61,706 bases of DNA from Algoriphagus faecimaris (GTDB lineage: Bacteria; Bacteroidota; Bacteroidia; Cytophagales; Cyclobacteriaceae), in NCBI RefSeq assembly GCF_900101705.1, contig NZ_FNAC01000029.1, positions 1 to 61,706 of the forward strand, read 5' to 3'. How positions within the stretch are numbered: the stretch's first letter is position 1; every line of letters starts with the position of its first letter. The notes beneath the pieces are model-generated. The model was not told the DNA's origin. It ran no database searches and worked only from the letters and a program-made list of their open reading frames with translations. Both the position numbers and the translations under genes were made by a program. Shown here piece by piece: positions 41,930-51,387 of this stretch.

Positions 41930-42778
41930 TTATTGATTCAGTGCTTGATCTATCCACTTTTTCATCTCCAAAGGTTGATCTTTGACCTGGCTCAAGTCTA
42001 AAAGTGCTACTTTTCTGAAGTCAATCGGATGAGATTCGCTTTGTAATGAAATATATCCCTGTGTCAGGGATTTCCCGTCAATTTTGACCGTTTCATCCAC
42101 TGGGTTAACCATTCCTCCACCTATCTGTGGCTTGTAATAGCTAAACACTGTGTCTGCTTCTACCAAATGATGAACTGCTTCACCCCCTAAAACCAGGAAG
42201 TTTACACTGACCCATTGGTCTCCATGAAAGGTCTTTGAGTTGCTATTTATGCAGTGGGGAGTGAAAAGTGTATCAGCTAAGTATACTTCTGTGCCTGGAG
42301 TGCAAAGGTTACAGGTGCTTCTTTCTTCGCTTCCATTTCCTCCGAGAAGTTGGGCCTCTATTGAAATAGGAAAGTCTTGATCCTTGAGCATTGTTTCTGG
42401 AGCTTGACCATGAAGCATGGCTCCACTATTTCTCCATGCCCACCCTTCTCCTCCGGGAGCTTGCTCTCCGACAAAGCGGTATTCGAGCTGAAGGAGGTAG
42501 TAAGAAAAAGGCTCTTTGTAAAAAATGTGACCATATTGCTGGTCAAAATCACTGTATTCATCGTATCTCACTTTCATCAAGCCATCCTCTACTCGAAAGG
42601 TGTTGCCATAATTGTAACCCAAATCATGTTTTCGGATTTTCACAGTCCAATCTTCGAGGTCATTCCCATTGAAGAGTTGGATCCATTCCGGACCGTCAGA
42701 GATGTTGTTTTGTTGATTTTCGCAAGAAAAAAGACAAAGCCCTATGCCTGCGAGGAGTAAAATGAAAATGCGATTCAT
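41930..42778 (-). CDS. DUF1080 (3-keto-disaccharide hydrolase-type) lipoprotein
   Basis: The 282-residue product has a lipoprotein signal (LLAGIGLCLFSCENQ) and a jelly-roll DUF1080 domain: GPEWIQLFNGNDLEDWTVKI, then YLLQLEYRFVGEQAPGGEGW with WRNSGAMLHG, SIEAQLLGG and the end GYISLQSESHPIDFRKVALL. Recent work describes DUF1080 proteins as 3-keto-glycoside hydrolases. The GH109-type oxidoreductase on the other strand produces or uses 3-keto sugars, so the pair may act in one pathway. Export to the outer membrane is inferred from the lipobox. Confidence 0.88.
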   Translation of the reverse strand: MNRIFILLLAGIGLCLFSCENQQNNISDGPEWIQLFNGNDLEDWTVKIRKHDLGYNYGNTFRVEDGLMKVRYDEYSDFDQQYGHIFYKEPFSYYLLQLEYRFVGEQAPGGEGWAWRNSGAMLHGQAPETMLKDQDFPISIEAQLLGGNGSEERSTCNLCTPGTEVYLADTLFTPHCINSNSKTFHGDQWVSVNFLVLGGEAVHHLVEADTVFSYYKPQIGGGMVNPVDETVKIDGKSLTQGYISLQSESHPIDFRKVALLDLSQVKDQPLEMKKWIDQALNQ

Positions 42779-42844
42779 GAGTTTTTATTTAATGTTTTTG
42801 TTTTTCAGGACCTATTTCTAGGACGCTTAAAGCCATTGGTTTCT

Positions 42845-43636
42845 TTAACGTTTCATTCTAATTTTTGACCAAACAGGAAAGTGATCAGAGTATGGGACAG
42901 TAATGACTTTATAATCTAAGATTTCAAATTGTTCCTTGTCGTAGAAAATGTAATCAATTCGCTCTCCAGTTTCAGCATTACCGTAAGTAGGAGTTTTTGG
43001 TTCGAAATCTAGTGCTGCGTCACCCCAATTATCAGGGATGAGATCATAAGAACTACTATTCGGAGAAAAATTAAAATCTCCCATCAACAAAATTGGCAGA
43101 GCCCTGGATTGACTATAGGAAAGCAAATCTCTGACTTGAGCCGAGCGATTCTCTTCAAATTGATGACAGAGATGGGTACCTCCTACTAGAAACTCTCTCC
43201 CATTTCCTAAGGAAATTTTAGCCCATACAGCCGATCTGGGTTCCCCACCTGCAGGGATAGAGAGTTGCTGTGGATAGAAACTTGCTTCCCCCTTTACCAA
43301 GAGTCCTTCTCCATAGCCTCCTTCTGAGAAATTCATTGCCTTGGCAAAAAAGCCTGTGTAGCCAGTCATTGCGGCAAGTTTCTGCATAATATCTACTTTC
43401 CTCCCAAAGATCTCTTGGCTTCGTAGGGTCATGCTGTCTATTTCTTGTAAGGCCACAAAATCCGGTTTCAAGTCCATGATCAAGTTGGCGATTTCCTTGA
43501 GATTGGTTTTTCCGGCATCATTCGGGTTGGCCCCATGATAGATATTGTACGTCAAGACAGTGAAATCTCCTTGCAAAGCTTGGCTTAGAGTGATGGTGGT
43601 AAAAAGGGTAAAGAGAAAGCAAATCAAAAGCTTCAT
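42845..43636 (-). CDS. Secreted endonuclease/exonuclease/phosphatase-family protein
   Basis: The 263-residue product has a signal peptide (LLICFLFTLFTTITLSQA) and the EEP fold: VLTYNIYHGANPND, the metal-binding Glu in FVALQEIDS, HLCHQFEE, ILLMGDFNFSP, RIDYIFYD and the terminal PYSDHFPVWSKI. These residues coordinate the metal and catalyse phosphoester cleavage in DNase I-like enzymes, sphingomyelinases and sugar/inositol phosphatases. The exact substrate is unknown. It follows the DUF1080 gene in the opposite order on the same strand with a 66-bp gap. Confidence 0.88.
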   Translation of the reverse strand: MKLLICFLFTLFTTITLSQALQGDFTVLTYNIYHGANPNDAGKTNLKEIANLIMDLKPDFVALQEIDSMTLRSQEIFGRKVDIMQKLAAMTGYTGFFAKAMNFSEGGYGEGLLVKGEASFYPQQLSIPAGGEPRSAVWAKISLGNGREFLVGGTHLCHQFEENRSAQVRDLLSYSQSRALPILLMGDFNFSPNSSSYDLIPDNWGDAALDFEPKTPTYGNAETGERIDYIFYDKEQFEILDYKVITVPYSDHFPVWSKIRMKR

Positions 43637-43803
43637 AGTTGGTAGGGTTTGTATTGGTAAATAACATCAAACTAGGTAAAAACTGAAGAATTTGTATTCA
43701 AATTTTACAAATGGTAGTAGGTGAGCTGATTAAAATGATGGTTCCCTTTTAGTATTTCAACCCATTTCACCGAGAATCTTGGTATCTTTTGAGAAAATAG
43801 CCT

Positions 43804-45396
43804 ATGAAACGAATTGTCATTGGGGTTTTCCTTTTTTTCGGAATTTTAGTCGGGGCAAATTTTGCTCTAGAATATTGGCTGGAGTATAAGGTTCGGCAAC
43901 TTTTGAATGCAGATGAGGAGCGAAAGTATGACCTACTTTTTGATGATATTGCCATTGATTTACTTGGGCGAAAAATTGCGCTGAACGCAATTCGACTGGT
44001 GCCCTTACAAGCAGATTTAGGCATTCGAGTCAATGGTTCTATACATCAGATACAGTTATTGGATGTGAGGTATTGGGATTTGTTGCTCCACAATCAGGTT
44101 TCTATCGGTGAGCTGTCTTTGGTAGAGCCCTCTTTTAGATTAGTAAGACAAGATAGTACAGCAGGAGGAAGAGATAATACGCAAGCTTTTCAAAATCTAT
44201 TTGGAGATTTGATACAAAGGGGAAGAATTGAGGATTTTAAGCTTAGTGGAGGAACAGGCGAGTTGTTTTTTGGACGGGATACGCTCTTTCGATTTGGGCA
44301 ATTTACAGATTTGAACATACATGCCTTGGGGCTGAAAACTGACTATTTGATCCTAACCCATCCGGTTCCTTTCGAAGTAGATCAAATTACCAGCAGTCTT
44401 AAGAATTTTAAACTTAATCTGACCAAAGAGCAGACTTTTTCTATGGACTCCATGAGCTTTGACTATAATTCAAAACTGCTACTAATGGAAGGCTTATCCT
44501 TATCGTATACCCTGCCAATGCTTGAAATGGCTTTAAAGGAATCCTACCAACAGGACTTCATTAGTTTTGATTTGAGACGTTTCCAAGTGGAGCAACTAGA
44601 TGCGAGTAGTAATTTATACGGTGACTGGTCTATTATTGCTGGATTGGCGAAGTTGGAAGGCTTGGATTTATATGATTATCGAAATAAAAATCTTCCCAGG
44701 AAGTATCAGGACGCAAAGCCAATGTTTGCCAAAATGCTCCAATCCTTACCCTTACCTTTAAAGATCGATGAGGTAAGAATAGAGGATTCAAGGATACGCT
44801 ATGCGGAAGTTCCTGAAGGGGATCAAGAGCCGGGAGTATTGATTTTTGATCGTTTTAAAGCTGATATTTCCAATTTGGTATCTATCGATTCCCTTCAGTT
44901 GGAAGGGGCTATGAGGATGTCTGTAGAAACGGAATTTATGGAGAAAGGACTGGTCAAGGCTGATTTTACTATACCCTTTGATCAAGAGTATTTTGATCTT
45001 GATTTGGAGATGAATGATTTTCAGTTGATTCACCTCAATCCTGTCCTGGAGCGACTTGCTCATATGCGAATTAGAAGTGGTTTGCTGCACCATCTCAAAT
45101 TAGAAATGAGAGGAAACCCAAAAAGCGCTACCAATAAATTTGTGTTTGACTATTCGGGCTTAAAAGTAGAGGTGCTCAATCCAGATAGACAAAATCAAAA
45201 AAGTGGAATTCTGACTGTCTTGGCAGGTTTTGCTGTATCTAAAGAAAACATTCCCCAAGAAAAAAGATATCGAATCGGACAGTTCAGCAGCGTTCGTAAT
45301 CCCTACAGAGGGCCTTTTAATTTCATGTGGGAAAATACTAAAACGGGATTGGGTGAAATTGTCCCTGTGGGAGCAGCCAAGCTCTTTACAAACTAG
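43804..45396 (+). CDS. AsmA/DUF748-like inner-membrane-anchored protein
   Basis: The 530-residue protein has one N-terminal hydrophobic helix (IVIGVFLFFGILVGANFAL) and a long beta-rich body (DLLFDDIAIDLLGRKIALNA; LLLHNQVSIGELSLVEPSFR). This is the pattern of AsmA-like/DUF748 proteins, which form elongated beta-taco structures that span the periplasm and move lipids. Homology beyond this general resemblance is not certain. It is a single-gene unit; a shared terminator at 45513-45545 separates it from the convergent coiled-coil gene. Confidence 0.6.
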   Translation: MKRIVIGVFLFFGILVGANFALEYWLEYKVRQLLNADEERKYDLLFDDIAIDLLGRKIALNAIRLVPLQADLGIRVNGSIHQIQLLDVRYWDLLLHNQVSIGELSLVEPSFRLVRQDSTAGGRDNTQAFQNLFGDLIQRGRIEDFKLSGGTGELFFGRDTLFRFGQFTDLNIHALGLKTDYLILTHPVPFEVDQITSSLKNFKLNLTKEQTFSMDSMSFDYNSKLLLMEGLSLSYTLPMLEMALKESYQQDFISFDLRRFQVEQLDASSNLYGDWSIIAGLAKLEGLDLYDYRNKNLPRKYQDAKPMFAKMLQSLPLPLKIDEVRIEDSRIRYAEVPEGDQEPGVLIFDRFKADISNLVSIDSLQLEGAMRMSVETEFMEKGLVKADFTIPFDQEYFDLDLEMNDFQLIHLNPVLERLAHMRIRSGLLHHLKLEMRGNPKSATNKFVFDYSGLKVEVLNPDRQNQKSGILTVLAGFAVSKENIPQEKRYRIGQFSSVRNPYRGPFNFMWENTKTGLGEIVPVGAAKLFTN

Positions 45397-45512
45397 TCCT
45401 GAAAAAAGATGTAGCTACTCTGGTTAAATTTTTTGGAGTACAATGGAATTAAGTTAGAAAAGTAGCCTAAGCCAATTACTCATTAAGGAAATCACTTTTA
45501 CCCATATGATTA

Positions 45513-45545
45513 AATAAAAAAAGCGGATCGTTTGACCCGCTTTCA
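45513..45545. terminator. Bidirectional terminator between convergent genes
   Basis: AAAGCGGATC and GACCCGCTTT pair around GTTT with one G-T wobble on the minus strand. An A-run before it and TTTCAGTTTTT after it give U-rich tails on both strands. It serves mainly the minus-strand coiled-coil gene ending at 45550. Confidence 0.75.
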
Positions 45546-45549
45546 GTTT

Positions 45550-45834
45550 TTATCCGAATAGCTTTCCCAATTTGGAAAAGCCTTCCTTAAATGAGCTTGC
45601 AGCGTCACTGAGATGATCCTTTACCTCATCCCATTTGTCTTCCGAAGTATCTTCCAACTGATCGAGTTTCTTCTCCAGATCGTCTTTTTTAGCTTTCATT
45701 TGGGCAAGCTTCTCATCAAATTCAGCCTTCAAATTATCGGAAAGATCTTCTCTTTTAGCTTCTAAATCAGCCAACTTGGTTTTGGCTTCAGTGAGTGCGC
45801 TTTTAAATTTTGCTTTGATTTCTTCAGTGTTCAT
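45550..45834 (-). CDS. Small coiled-coil protein, stress-protein-like
   Basis: The 94-residue product has no signal peptide and is almost all helix: charged heptads (TKLADLEAKREDLSDNLKAE; KKDDLEKKLDQLEDTSEDKW), then an amphipathic C terminus (AASSFKEGFSKLGKLFG) that could bind membrane. It resembles YtxH/CsbD-like or LEA-type stress proteins only in composition; no named family was recognised. Start, terminator and isolated position are all consistent with a real single gene. Confidence 0.72.
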   Translation of the reverse strand: MNTEEIKAKFKSALTEAKTKLADLEAKREDLSDNLKAEFDEKLAQMKAKKDDLEKKLDQLEDTSEDKWDEVKDHLSDAASSFKEGFSKLGKLFG

Positions 45835-46085
45835 GTTTAAAAGTTTGTTGGTTTAAATTGAACTATAAACTAATGAATTTAAGTGGTAATATGAAATTTA
45901 AGAGGAGGTATTTTGAGGTTTTCGAGATAGGCTCCAAACTCCTTTACCCAAGATTACACAGCTGAATTCTTTCAACCCAAAATGCTGATTAAGATCATGT
46001 TTTTGTGCCGTTGTTTTTCTTCGTAAAATCGACTATTTGGCGAATTATCAGTAATTTTGTAGTTCAAATTCTAAATTCCAGCCTG

Positions 46086-47591
46086 ATGAAATCGAAGCCT
46101 TATGTCGATTCGGTTTTAATTCACTCCTTTCCGGATGCGGTAGTGTTTTTAGACGGTACGCTCAAAATAACTTCTGCCAATTCTCAGGCAGAGACAATGT
46201 TTGAATTTGAATTGAATGAGCTCTTGGGAGCTAATTTTATCGATTTATTCGATGCTCCATTAACTCCTACCCAGTCGGATTTGATTGAGAATCTGAGCAG
46301 ACAGGTGGTAGATTGGCATAAGACCACGAGGTTGAGGTACTACGGTAAGTCCAAAACAGGGCGTCGATTTTTTATCAATTTCTCCACAAAGAATTTATTG
46401 GACTCAGATCAGATTCTGGTAGTTATTAGGGATATCTCAGAATTTATCAATAATTCAATACAGCTGGAATCTGCGAAAGCCCGGCTTGATGAGGCATTTG
46501 TCATCAATCGAATTGGAACTTGGGAATATTTGATTGAAGAGGACAGATTGATCTTATCGGAAGAATTGATGGATCTTTTGGGCCTTGGAAAGGAATTTGA
46601 ACAATGCAGCTTCAAAGATTTGGAACAGATTTTCCACCCTGATGATCAGGAATTTATTGGGAAGGCTTTTGCTAACTCTATCAAAAACCGTATTCCTTAT
46701 AATATTATCCATCGGGTTAATTCACCCAACCCGTCGATATCTTACATGCGGACCAGGGGAAAAAGCTATTATTCCGCTGATGGTAGGGCCTATAAGACTT
46801 TTGGGACAATACAAGATGTCACTGACCTTAGTCAGCGTCGCCTGGAAGCGGACCAATACGTGAGGATGCTTGAAAACCAAAAATCCGAACTTGAAAGCAG
46901 CTTGTATATTGCCACTCACGACTTGAAGGAGCCTATTAATAATATCCTTGGGATATCTGAGTTGATAAAAATGGAGTCTGGAAGCGGTGAACTGAATGAC
47001 GGTCAACTTTTGAATTACATGCAGACCATCCATTCTACGGGGAAACGTCTTCAGCAAATGGTAGAATCTCTGATCGCCTTAGGCAAAATCGGTAAAAATG
47101 AGATGATGACTCAGGTGGATTGTAAGGAAGTAATACAAGAAGTAATGAACACTCTTCATTTCCAAATCAGCTCGAGTAGGGCAGAAATTGAAGTGGGAGC
47201 GCTACCTAGTATCAGAGGGTTTAGAATGGAGATTACGCTTTTGTTTCAAAATCTGCTCTCGAATGCCATCAAATACAGGCATAAGGACCGAAATCCATTA
47301 ATCAAGATCTCCGCACATGAGGAAGACCGTTTTTGGCTATTTACAGTAGAGGATAATGGAGTAGGAGTGGACCCTAGGTATGAAGATAAGGTGCTTAGTT
47401 TGTTTAAAAGAGTGCCCGGTAACAATGGCGTGGAAGGTACTGGAATTGGTCTGCCTCAGTGCAAAAAGATAGTGGAACAGCACCAAGGTGAACTTTGGTT
47501 TGAATCGGAGTTCGGTCACGGTTCTATATTTTACTTTACACTCAGAAAAGTGGAGGGAGAGTCGATGAAGTATCAGGAGCAGTTTAAGTAG
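46086..47591 (+). CDS. PAS-domain sensor histidine kinase
   Basis: From the ATG at 46086 the protein has 501 residues and no membrane helix. A first PAS domain (~10-120; SFPDAVVFLDGTLKITSANS, ILVVIRDISEF) is followed by a second PAS/PAC (~135-255; IGTWEYLIEEDRLILSEELM, FGTIQDVTDL). Next come a HisKA helix with the phospho-His in IATHDLKEPINNILGI and an HATPase domain with FQNLLSNAIKYRHKD, VEDNGVGVDP and GTGIGLPQCKKIV. No response regulator is adjacent. A TAATTTTG box at 46052-46059 lies 27 bp before this start, which supports it over the in-frame codon at 46005. Confidence 0.9.
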   Translation: MKSKPYVDSVLIHSFPDAVVFLDGTLKITSANSQAETMFEFELNELLGANFIDLFDAPLTPTQSDLIENLSRQVVDWHKTTRLRYYGKSKTGRRFFINFSTKNLLDSDQILVVIRDISEFINNSIQLESAKARLDEAFVINRIGTWEYLIEEDRLILSEELMDLLGLGKEFEQCSFKDLEQIFHPDDQEFIGKAFANSIKNRIPYNIIHRVNSPNPSISYMRTRGKSYYSADGRAYKTFGTIQDVTDLSQRRLEADQYVRMLENQKSELESSLYIATHDLKEPINNILGISELIKMESGSGELNDGQLLNYMQTIHSTGKRLQQMVESLIALGKIGKNEMMTQVDCKEVIQEVMNTLHFQISSSRAEIEVGALPSIRGFRMEITLLFQNLLSNAIKYRHKDRNPLIKISAHEEDRFWLFTVEDNGVGVDPRYEDKVLSLFKRVPGNNGVEGTGIGLPQCKKIVEQHQGELWFESEFGHGSIFYFTLRKVEGESMKYQEQFK

Positions 47592-47654
47592 AGATCCTTG
47601 ATATTATTCTGTGGAAAGGAAGGTTTTTTTTAGTAAAATTGGTAGTTTAGTTAA

Positions 47655-49913
47655 ATGAAAGAGGAATCTACCGATCGTATCAAACTTGCCGCCCAATTTG
47701 TAAACTCCACTGTCGCCCCGATATTTCTGACGGGAAAGGCAGGAACAGGTAAGACCACTTTTTTGCGGAACCTGACACATCAAACTCATAAAAGCCATGT
47801 GATTTTGGCGCCCACAGGGATTGCGGCACTGCACGCCAAGGGAGTTACGATTCATTCCCAGTTTTTACTTCCTTTGGGGAGTTTTTTGCCCGTCAGAGAA
47901 CCCGAAGGTAATTTTACAGATCAATATGGCTTTTATACTCAACATACACTAGCCAGAAAACATCCTTTAAATCAGCTCCGCAAGAGTGTATTGAGAGCAG
48001 CCGAATTATTAGTCATCGACGAGGTGAGTATGCTCAGGGCAGACATTTTGGATGCGATAGATTATAGGATGAGGAGTGTAAAGGGGAATTTTCGGGATCC
48101 CTTTGGGGGTGTTCAGCTGCTTTTGATAGGGGATTTGTATCAATTGCCTCCGATTGTTAGGGATCAAGAATGGCAGATTTTAAGTCGCTTCTACAATAGC
48201 ATGCATTTTTTTGAGGCCAAGGCTTTGCAAAACTCGGGTTTGGTGTATCTGGAATTAGACAAGATATTCAGGCAGCAGGATGAGGAGTTTATTCAGGTTT
48301 TAAATCACCTCCGCAATAATGAAATCACCCCACAGGATATTCAGCTACTCAATCGGCACTTTAGAAATCAGGACCAAATCAAGGAAGAAAAGGATTGCAT
48401 TACCATCACCACGCACAATTACAAAGCGGATCAGATCAATCAAAAAGAACTACAGGCCCTAGATGGGGAATCCTATCTCTATCAGGCAGAATTGGATGGA
48501 GATTTTCCAGAGTCACTTTATCCCCTGCCTAAGCAGCTTGAACTCCGGGAAGGTGCTCAGATCATGTTTATCAAAAATGATACTTCAGGTCTGGGTATGT
48601 ATTTCAACGGGAAGCTGGCCAAGGTGACGGCGCTTACAGAGGACGAGGTGACCGTCAAGATGAATGATGACGATCAATCCTTTATTTTGCGAAAAGAGGT
48701 TTGGGAAAATAAGCGATACGTGGTGAATCCTGACACCAAGGAGCTCGACGAGGATGTAATTGGGACCTATTCCCATTTCCCTGTAAAGTTGGCCTGGGCC
48801 GTGACTGTGCACAAGAGTCAAGGGCTCACTTTTGACAAAGCGATCATCGATGTGGGGCAGGCCTTTGCTCCCGGACAAGTCTATGTGGCACTCAGTAGGC
48901 TACGAAGTCTGGAGGGGTTGATTCTCCGCAGTCGGATACAGTCGGATCTGATTTACTCCGATCATCAGGTGGTGAAGTTTTCTCAATCCTCACATCAGCA
49001 AGAGCGATTAGACCAACTACTCAAGCTTCATCAGCGTCAATTTTTGAGGCATTTGATAGAAAGGACTTTTGACTTTGTCCCCATTCTGAAAGAGATCGAA
49101 TACTTTCAAAAAAATCAGGAAAGCAGTATGGAGTTTGAAGACGTGGAAATGCAAGCTGCCATCCCGGTGGTGTATGAAAATCTCCGAGTAGAAACAGAAA
49201 ACACAGAGAAATTCCGAAGGCAATTGCAAGGCTTGCTTCAGGCAGAAGCATTCGAACAACTCAATGAGCGACTCCAAAAAGGAGTAGATTATTATAAGGA
49301 ATTGTTTAAAAAGCTAATGGGGAAAATTTTGGAGCAAAGAGGAATGGTGGCCAATTTTTCAAGAACCAAAAAATACCAAGATGGACTTGAAGCTATTGAT
49401 GAGTTAATGGTAAGAAAAATGCTTGAAATCAATAAAATAAGTAAATTGATTCAAGTGATTTCTAAGGGAGAAACAATCGATAAAATGGATGATTTGGAAT
49501 CAGAGGTTTTAGCTCTCAGAAGGAATCTCATCGCTCAAGCCAAAGAAAAATCCCATGAGAAAATAAAAAATATCAAATCAAAAACCGGAAGAAAAAAAGC
49601 GGATGGACCAAAGCTAAAGCGTCAAAAAGGAGATTCTAAAGAAGAAACTTTCAAATTGTTTGAGTCGGGAAAAAAGATTTCCGAAATCGCTTCGGATCGT
49701 GGACTCGCAGCCTCTACCATTAAGGGGCATTTAGCAGATGGAATTGCAACTGGAAGAATCGATTTGGAAGACTGTCTTCCTCAGGAAGTAATTCTTGAAA
49801 TCATGGATCAGCTTGATAAGTTTTCGGGGATGAAAGAACTCCGAGAGCACTTCGAAGGGAAGTATGATTACGGGACTATCAAAATGGTCATCGCTGGAAA
49901 TAAAAATTTGTAA
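47655..49913 (+). CDS. PIF1/RecD-like DNA helicase with C-terminal HTH_40 domain
   Basis: The 752-residue protein is a superfamily 1B helicase. Walker A is GKAGTGKTTFL (~residue 26-36), motif II is LLVIDEVSML, motif III is LLIGDLYQLPPI, and the late motifs are AWAVTVHKSQGLTFDKAIID and QVYVALSRLRSLEGLILR. The last ~100 residues carry a Lys-rich linker and a helix-turn-helix (LFESGKKISEIASDRGLAAS; IKGHLADGIATGRID), as in the HTH_40 tails of RecQ. PIF1-type helicases unwind 5'-3' and resolve G-quadruplexes or recombination intermediates. The GH140-like gene follows after 3 bp although functionally unrelated. Confidence 0.9.
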   Translation: MKEESTDRIKLAAQFVNSTVAPIFLTGKAGTGKTTFLRNLTHQTHKSHVILAPTGIAALHAKGVTIHSQFLLPLGSFLPVREPEGNFTDQYGFYTQHTLARKHPLNQLRKSVLRAAELLVIDEVSMLRADILDAIDYRMRSVKGNFRDPFGGVQLLLIGDLYQLPPIVRDQEWQILSRFYNSMHFFEAKALQNSGLVYLELDKIFRQQDEEFIQVLNHLRNNEITPQDIQLLNRHFRNQDQIKEEKDCITITTHNYKADQINQKELQALDGESYLYQAELDGDFPESLYPLPKQLELREGAQIMFIKNDTSGLGMYFNGKLAKVTALTEDEVTVKMNDDDQSFILRKEVWENKRYVVNPDTKELDEDVIGTYSHFPVKLAWAVTVHKSQGLTFDKAIIDVGQAFAPGQVYVALSRLRSLEGLILRSRIQSDLIYSDHQVVKFSQSSHQQERLDQLLKLHQRQFLRHLIERTFDFVPILKEIEYFQKNQESSMEFEDVEMQAAIPVVYENLRVETENTEKFRRQLQGLLQAEAFEQLNERLQKGVDYYKELFKKLMGKILEQRGMVANFSRTKKYQDGLEAIDELMVRKMLEINKISKLIQVISKGETIDKMDDLESEVLALRRNLIAQAKEKSHEKIKNIKSKTGRKKADGPKLKRQKGDSKEETFKLFESGKKISEIASDRGLAASTIKGHLADGIATGRIDLEDCLPQEVILEIMDQLDKFSGMKELREHFEGKYDYGTIKMVIAGNKNL

Positions 49914-49916
49914 GCC

Positions 49917-51326
49917 ATGCGATATTTAGTGTTTATTTTGGTCTTTGTTCTTTCTCTGTCAGATCTTTTTTCGCAGCAGCTAGCTATTTCTCCCAATCAG
50001 CGATACCTCATCAATGAAGAAGACTCCACCCCATTTTTCTGGTTGGGCGATACAGCATGGGAGCTTTTTCACAAATTGGATCGAGAAGAAGCCATACATT
50101 ACCTGAGCACCAGAGCTGAGCAAGGATTCACTGTGATTCAAGCAGTGATTTTGGCCGAGCGTGATGGAGTTAGGACACCCAATGCCTACGGGGAACTACC
50201 TTTTCATGACTTAGATCCAAAGCAGCCTAATGAGGCCTTTTTTCAGCATGTTGATTTTATAATCCGAGAAGGAAATAAATTAGGATTGCTAATAGGGGTC
50301 TTGCCCACTTGGGGGGATAAAGTTTACTCAGAGCATCCAGGTGCAGGCCCAATCCTTTTTGGTGAAGAGAATGCCCGGATTTTTGGCGAATTCCTCGGGG
50401 ATCGATATCAAGATGATAACTTGGTCTGGATCCTAGGAGGAGATCGCGATATTGCGAATGATACGGTACGGACAGTTTGGGATGCTATGGCTTTAGGATT
50501 GAAAAAAGGAGACAAAGGCAAGCACCTTCTAACTTACCATCCAAGGGGTAGTCGATCAAGTGGGGATTATCTCCATGAAGCAGAATGGATGGACTTTAAT
50601 ATGTACCAGAGTAGCCATGCTCAATTTTATACCCCAGTTTACAATTTTGCTAGGAAGGATAGGGCCAGGAACCCAATTAAGCCAACCATAGATGGTGAAC
50701 CTCCTTATGAGGATATTCCTGTAGCCTTTTGGGAGTACATGGAATTTAAGCCGGGGGAGTTTGCTGATATCACTGGAGAAGATGGAAACTTGATTGATAA
50801 AAATAGGTTTGATAAAGGTTTTTTTGATGGTAAAAGCGTCAGAGTCCATGCCTATTGGGATTTTTTGGCTGGCGCGGCAGGATATACCTATGGCAATAAT
50901 GCGGTGTGGCAAATGCACAAGAAGGGGGAGACCTTTGTCATTCCCACCTTGACAGATTGGAAAGAAGCTCTTAACAGACCCGGGGCTAAAAGTATGAAGT
51001 ACATCCGCAAACTTTTTGAAATGCGGTCTTTTGCATCTATAATTCCCGCCCAGGAACTGATAGTATCAGCTAATCCAGAGGGTGAAAATCATATTCGCGC
51101 CGCCATCCATGAGGATGGGAAGTTTGCTATCATTTATTTGGCAAATCCACAGGAGTTTACCCTCGACCTATCCTTGCTTGCAGGGGAGAGGTTCACTGCA
51201 TTTTGGTTCAATCCTGTGGATGGAAGCAGATTTATTCTATCCGAATTTGGATTGAATCAAAAGGTTTGGAATACACCTCCTTCAGAGGAGGAGCAGGATT
51301 GGGTATTGGTGATTGATTCAAAGTAA
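49917..51326 (+). CDS. Secreted DUF4038/GH140-like glycoside hydrolase
   Basis: The 469-residue protein has a signal peptide (LVFILVFVLSLSDLFSQQ). The body is a DUF4038 TIM barrel: INEEDSTPFFWLGDTAWELF, LSTRAEQGFTVIQAVIL, GVLPTWGDKVY, VWILGGDRDI with the GGDRD site, and a likely catalytic Glu/Asp in TIDGEPPYEDIPVAFWEY. The final ~90 residues form a putative collagen-binding/Ig-like domain. GH140 enzymes release apiose from pectic rhamnogalacturonan II; related DUF4038 members have other targets. It starts 3 bp after the helicase gene. A pectin or plant/algal glycan substrate is likely but not shown. Confidence 0.85.
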   Translation: MRYLVFILVFVLSLSDLFSQQLAISPNQRYLINEEDSTPFFWLGDTAWELFHKLDREEAIHYLSTRAEQGFTVIQAVILAERDGVRTPNAYGELPFHDLDPKQPNEAFFQHVDFIIREGNKLGLLIGVLPTWGDKVYSEHPGAGPILFGEENARIFGEFLGDRYQDDNLVWILGGDRDIANDTVRTVWDAMALGLKKGDKGKHLLTYHPRGSRSSGDYLHEAEWMDFNMYQSSHAQFYTPVYNFARKDRARNPIKPTIDGEPPYEDIPVAFWEYMEFKPGEFADITGEDGNLIDKNRFDKGFFDGKSVRVHAYWDFLAGAAGYTYGNNAVWQMHKKGETFVIPTLTDWKEALNRPGAKSMKYIRKLFEMRSFASIIPAQELIVSANPEGENHIRAAIHEDGKFAIIYLANPQEFTLDLSLLAGERFTAFWFNPVDGSRFILSEFGLNQKVWNTPPSEEEQDWVLVIDSK

Positions 51327-51356
51327 AAAAAAGGAGGAAATCTTTCGGTTTCCTCC
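51325..51356 (-). terminator. Terminator of the carboxylesterase gene
   Basis: Perfect 8-bp arms GGAGGAAA and TTTCCTCC with an 8-nt loop. The A-run at 51325-51332 gives a T-run on the minus strand, 31 bp after the esterase stop. It starts at the GH140-like stop and may also help stop plus-strand transcription. Confidence 0.7.
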
Positions 51357-51387
51357 AGCTACAACAGGCTTTGAAATTAAGTACTAC

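Noticed and set aside
42377..42760. 127-codon open frame antisense to the DUF1080 gene
   Set aside because: Shadow of a well-supported gene on the other strand.
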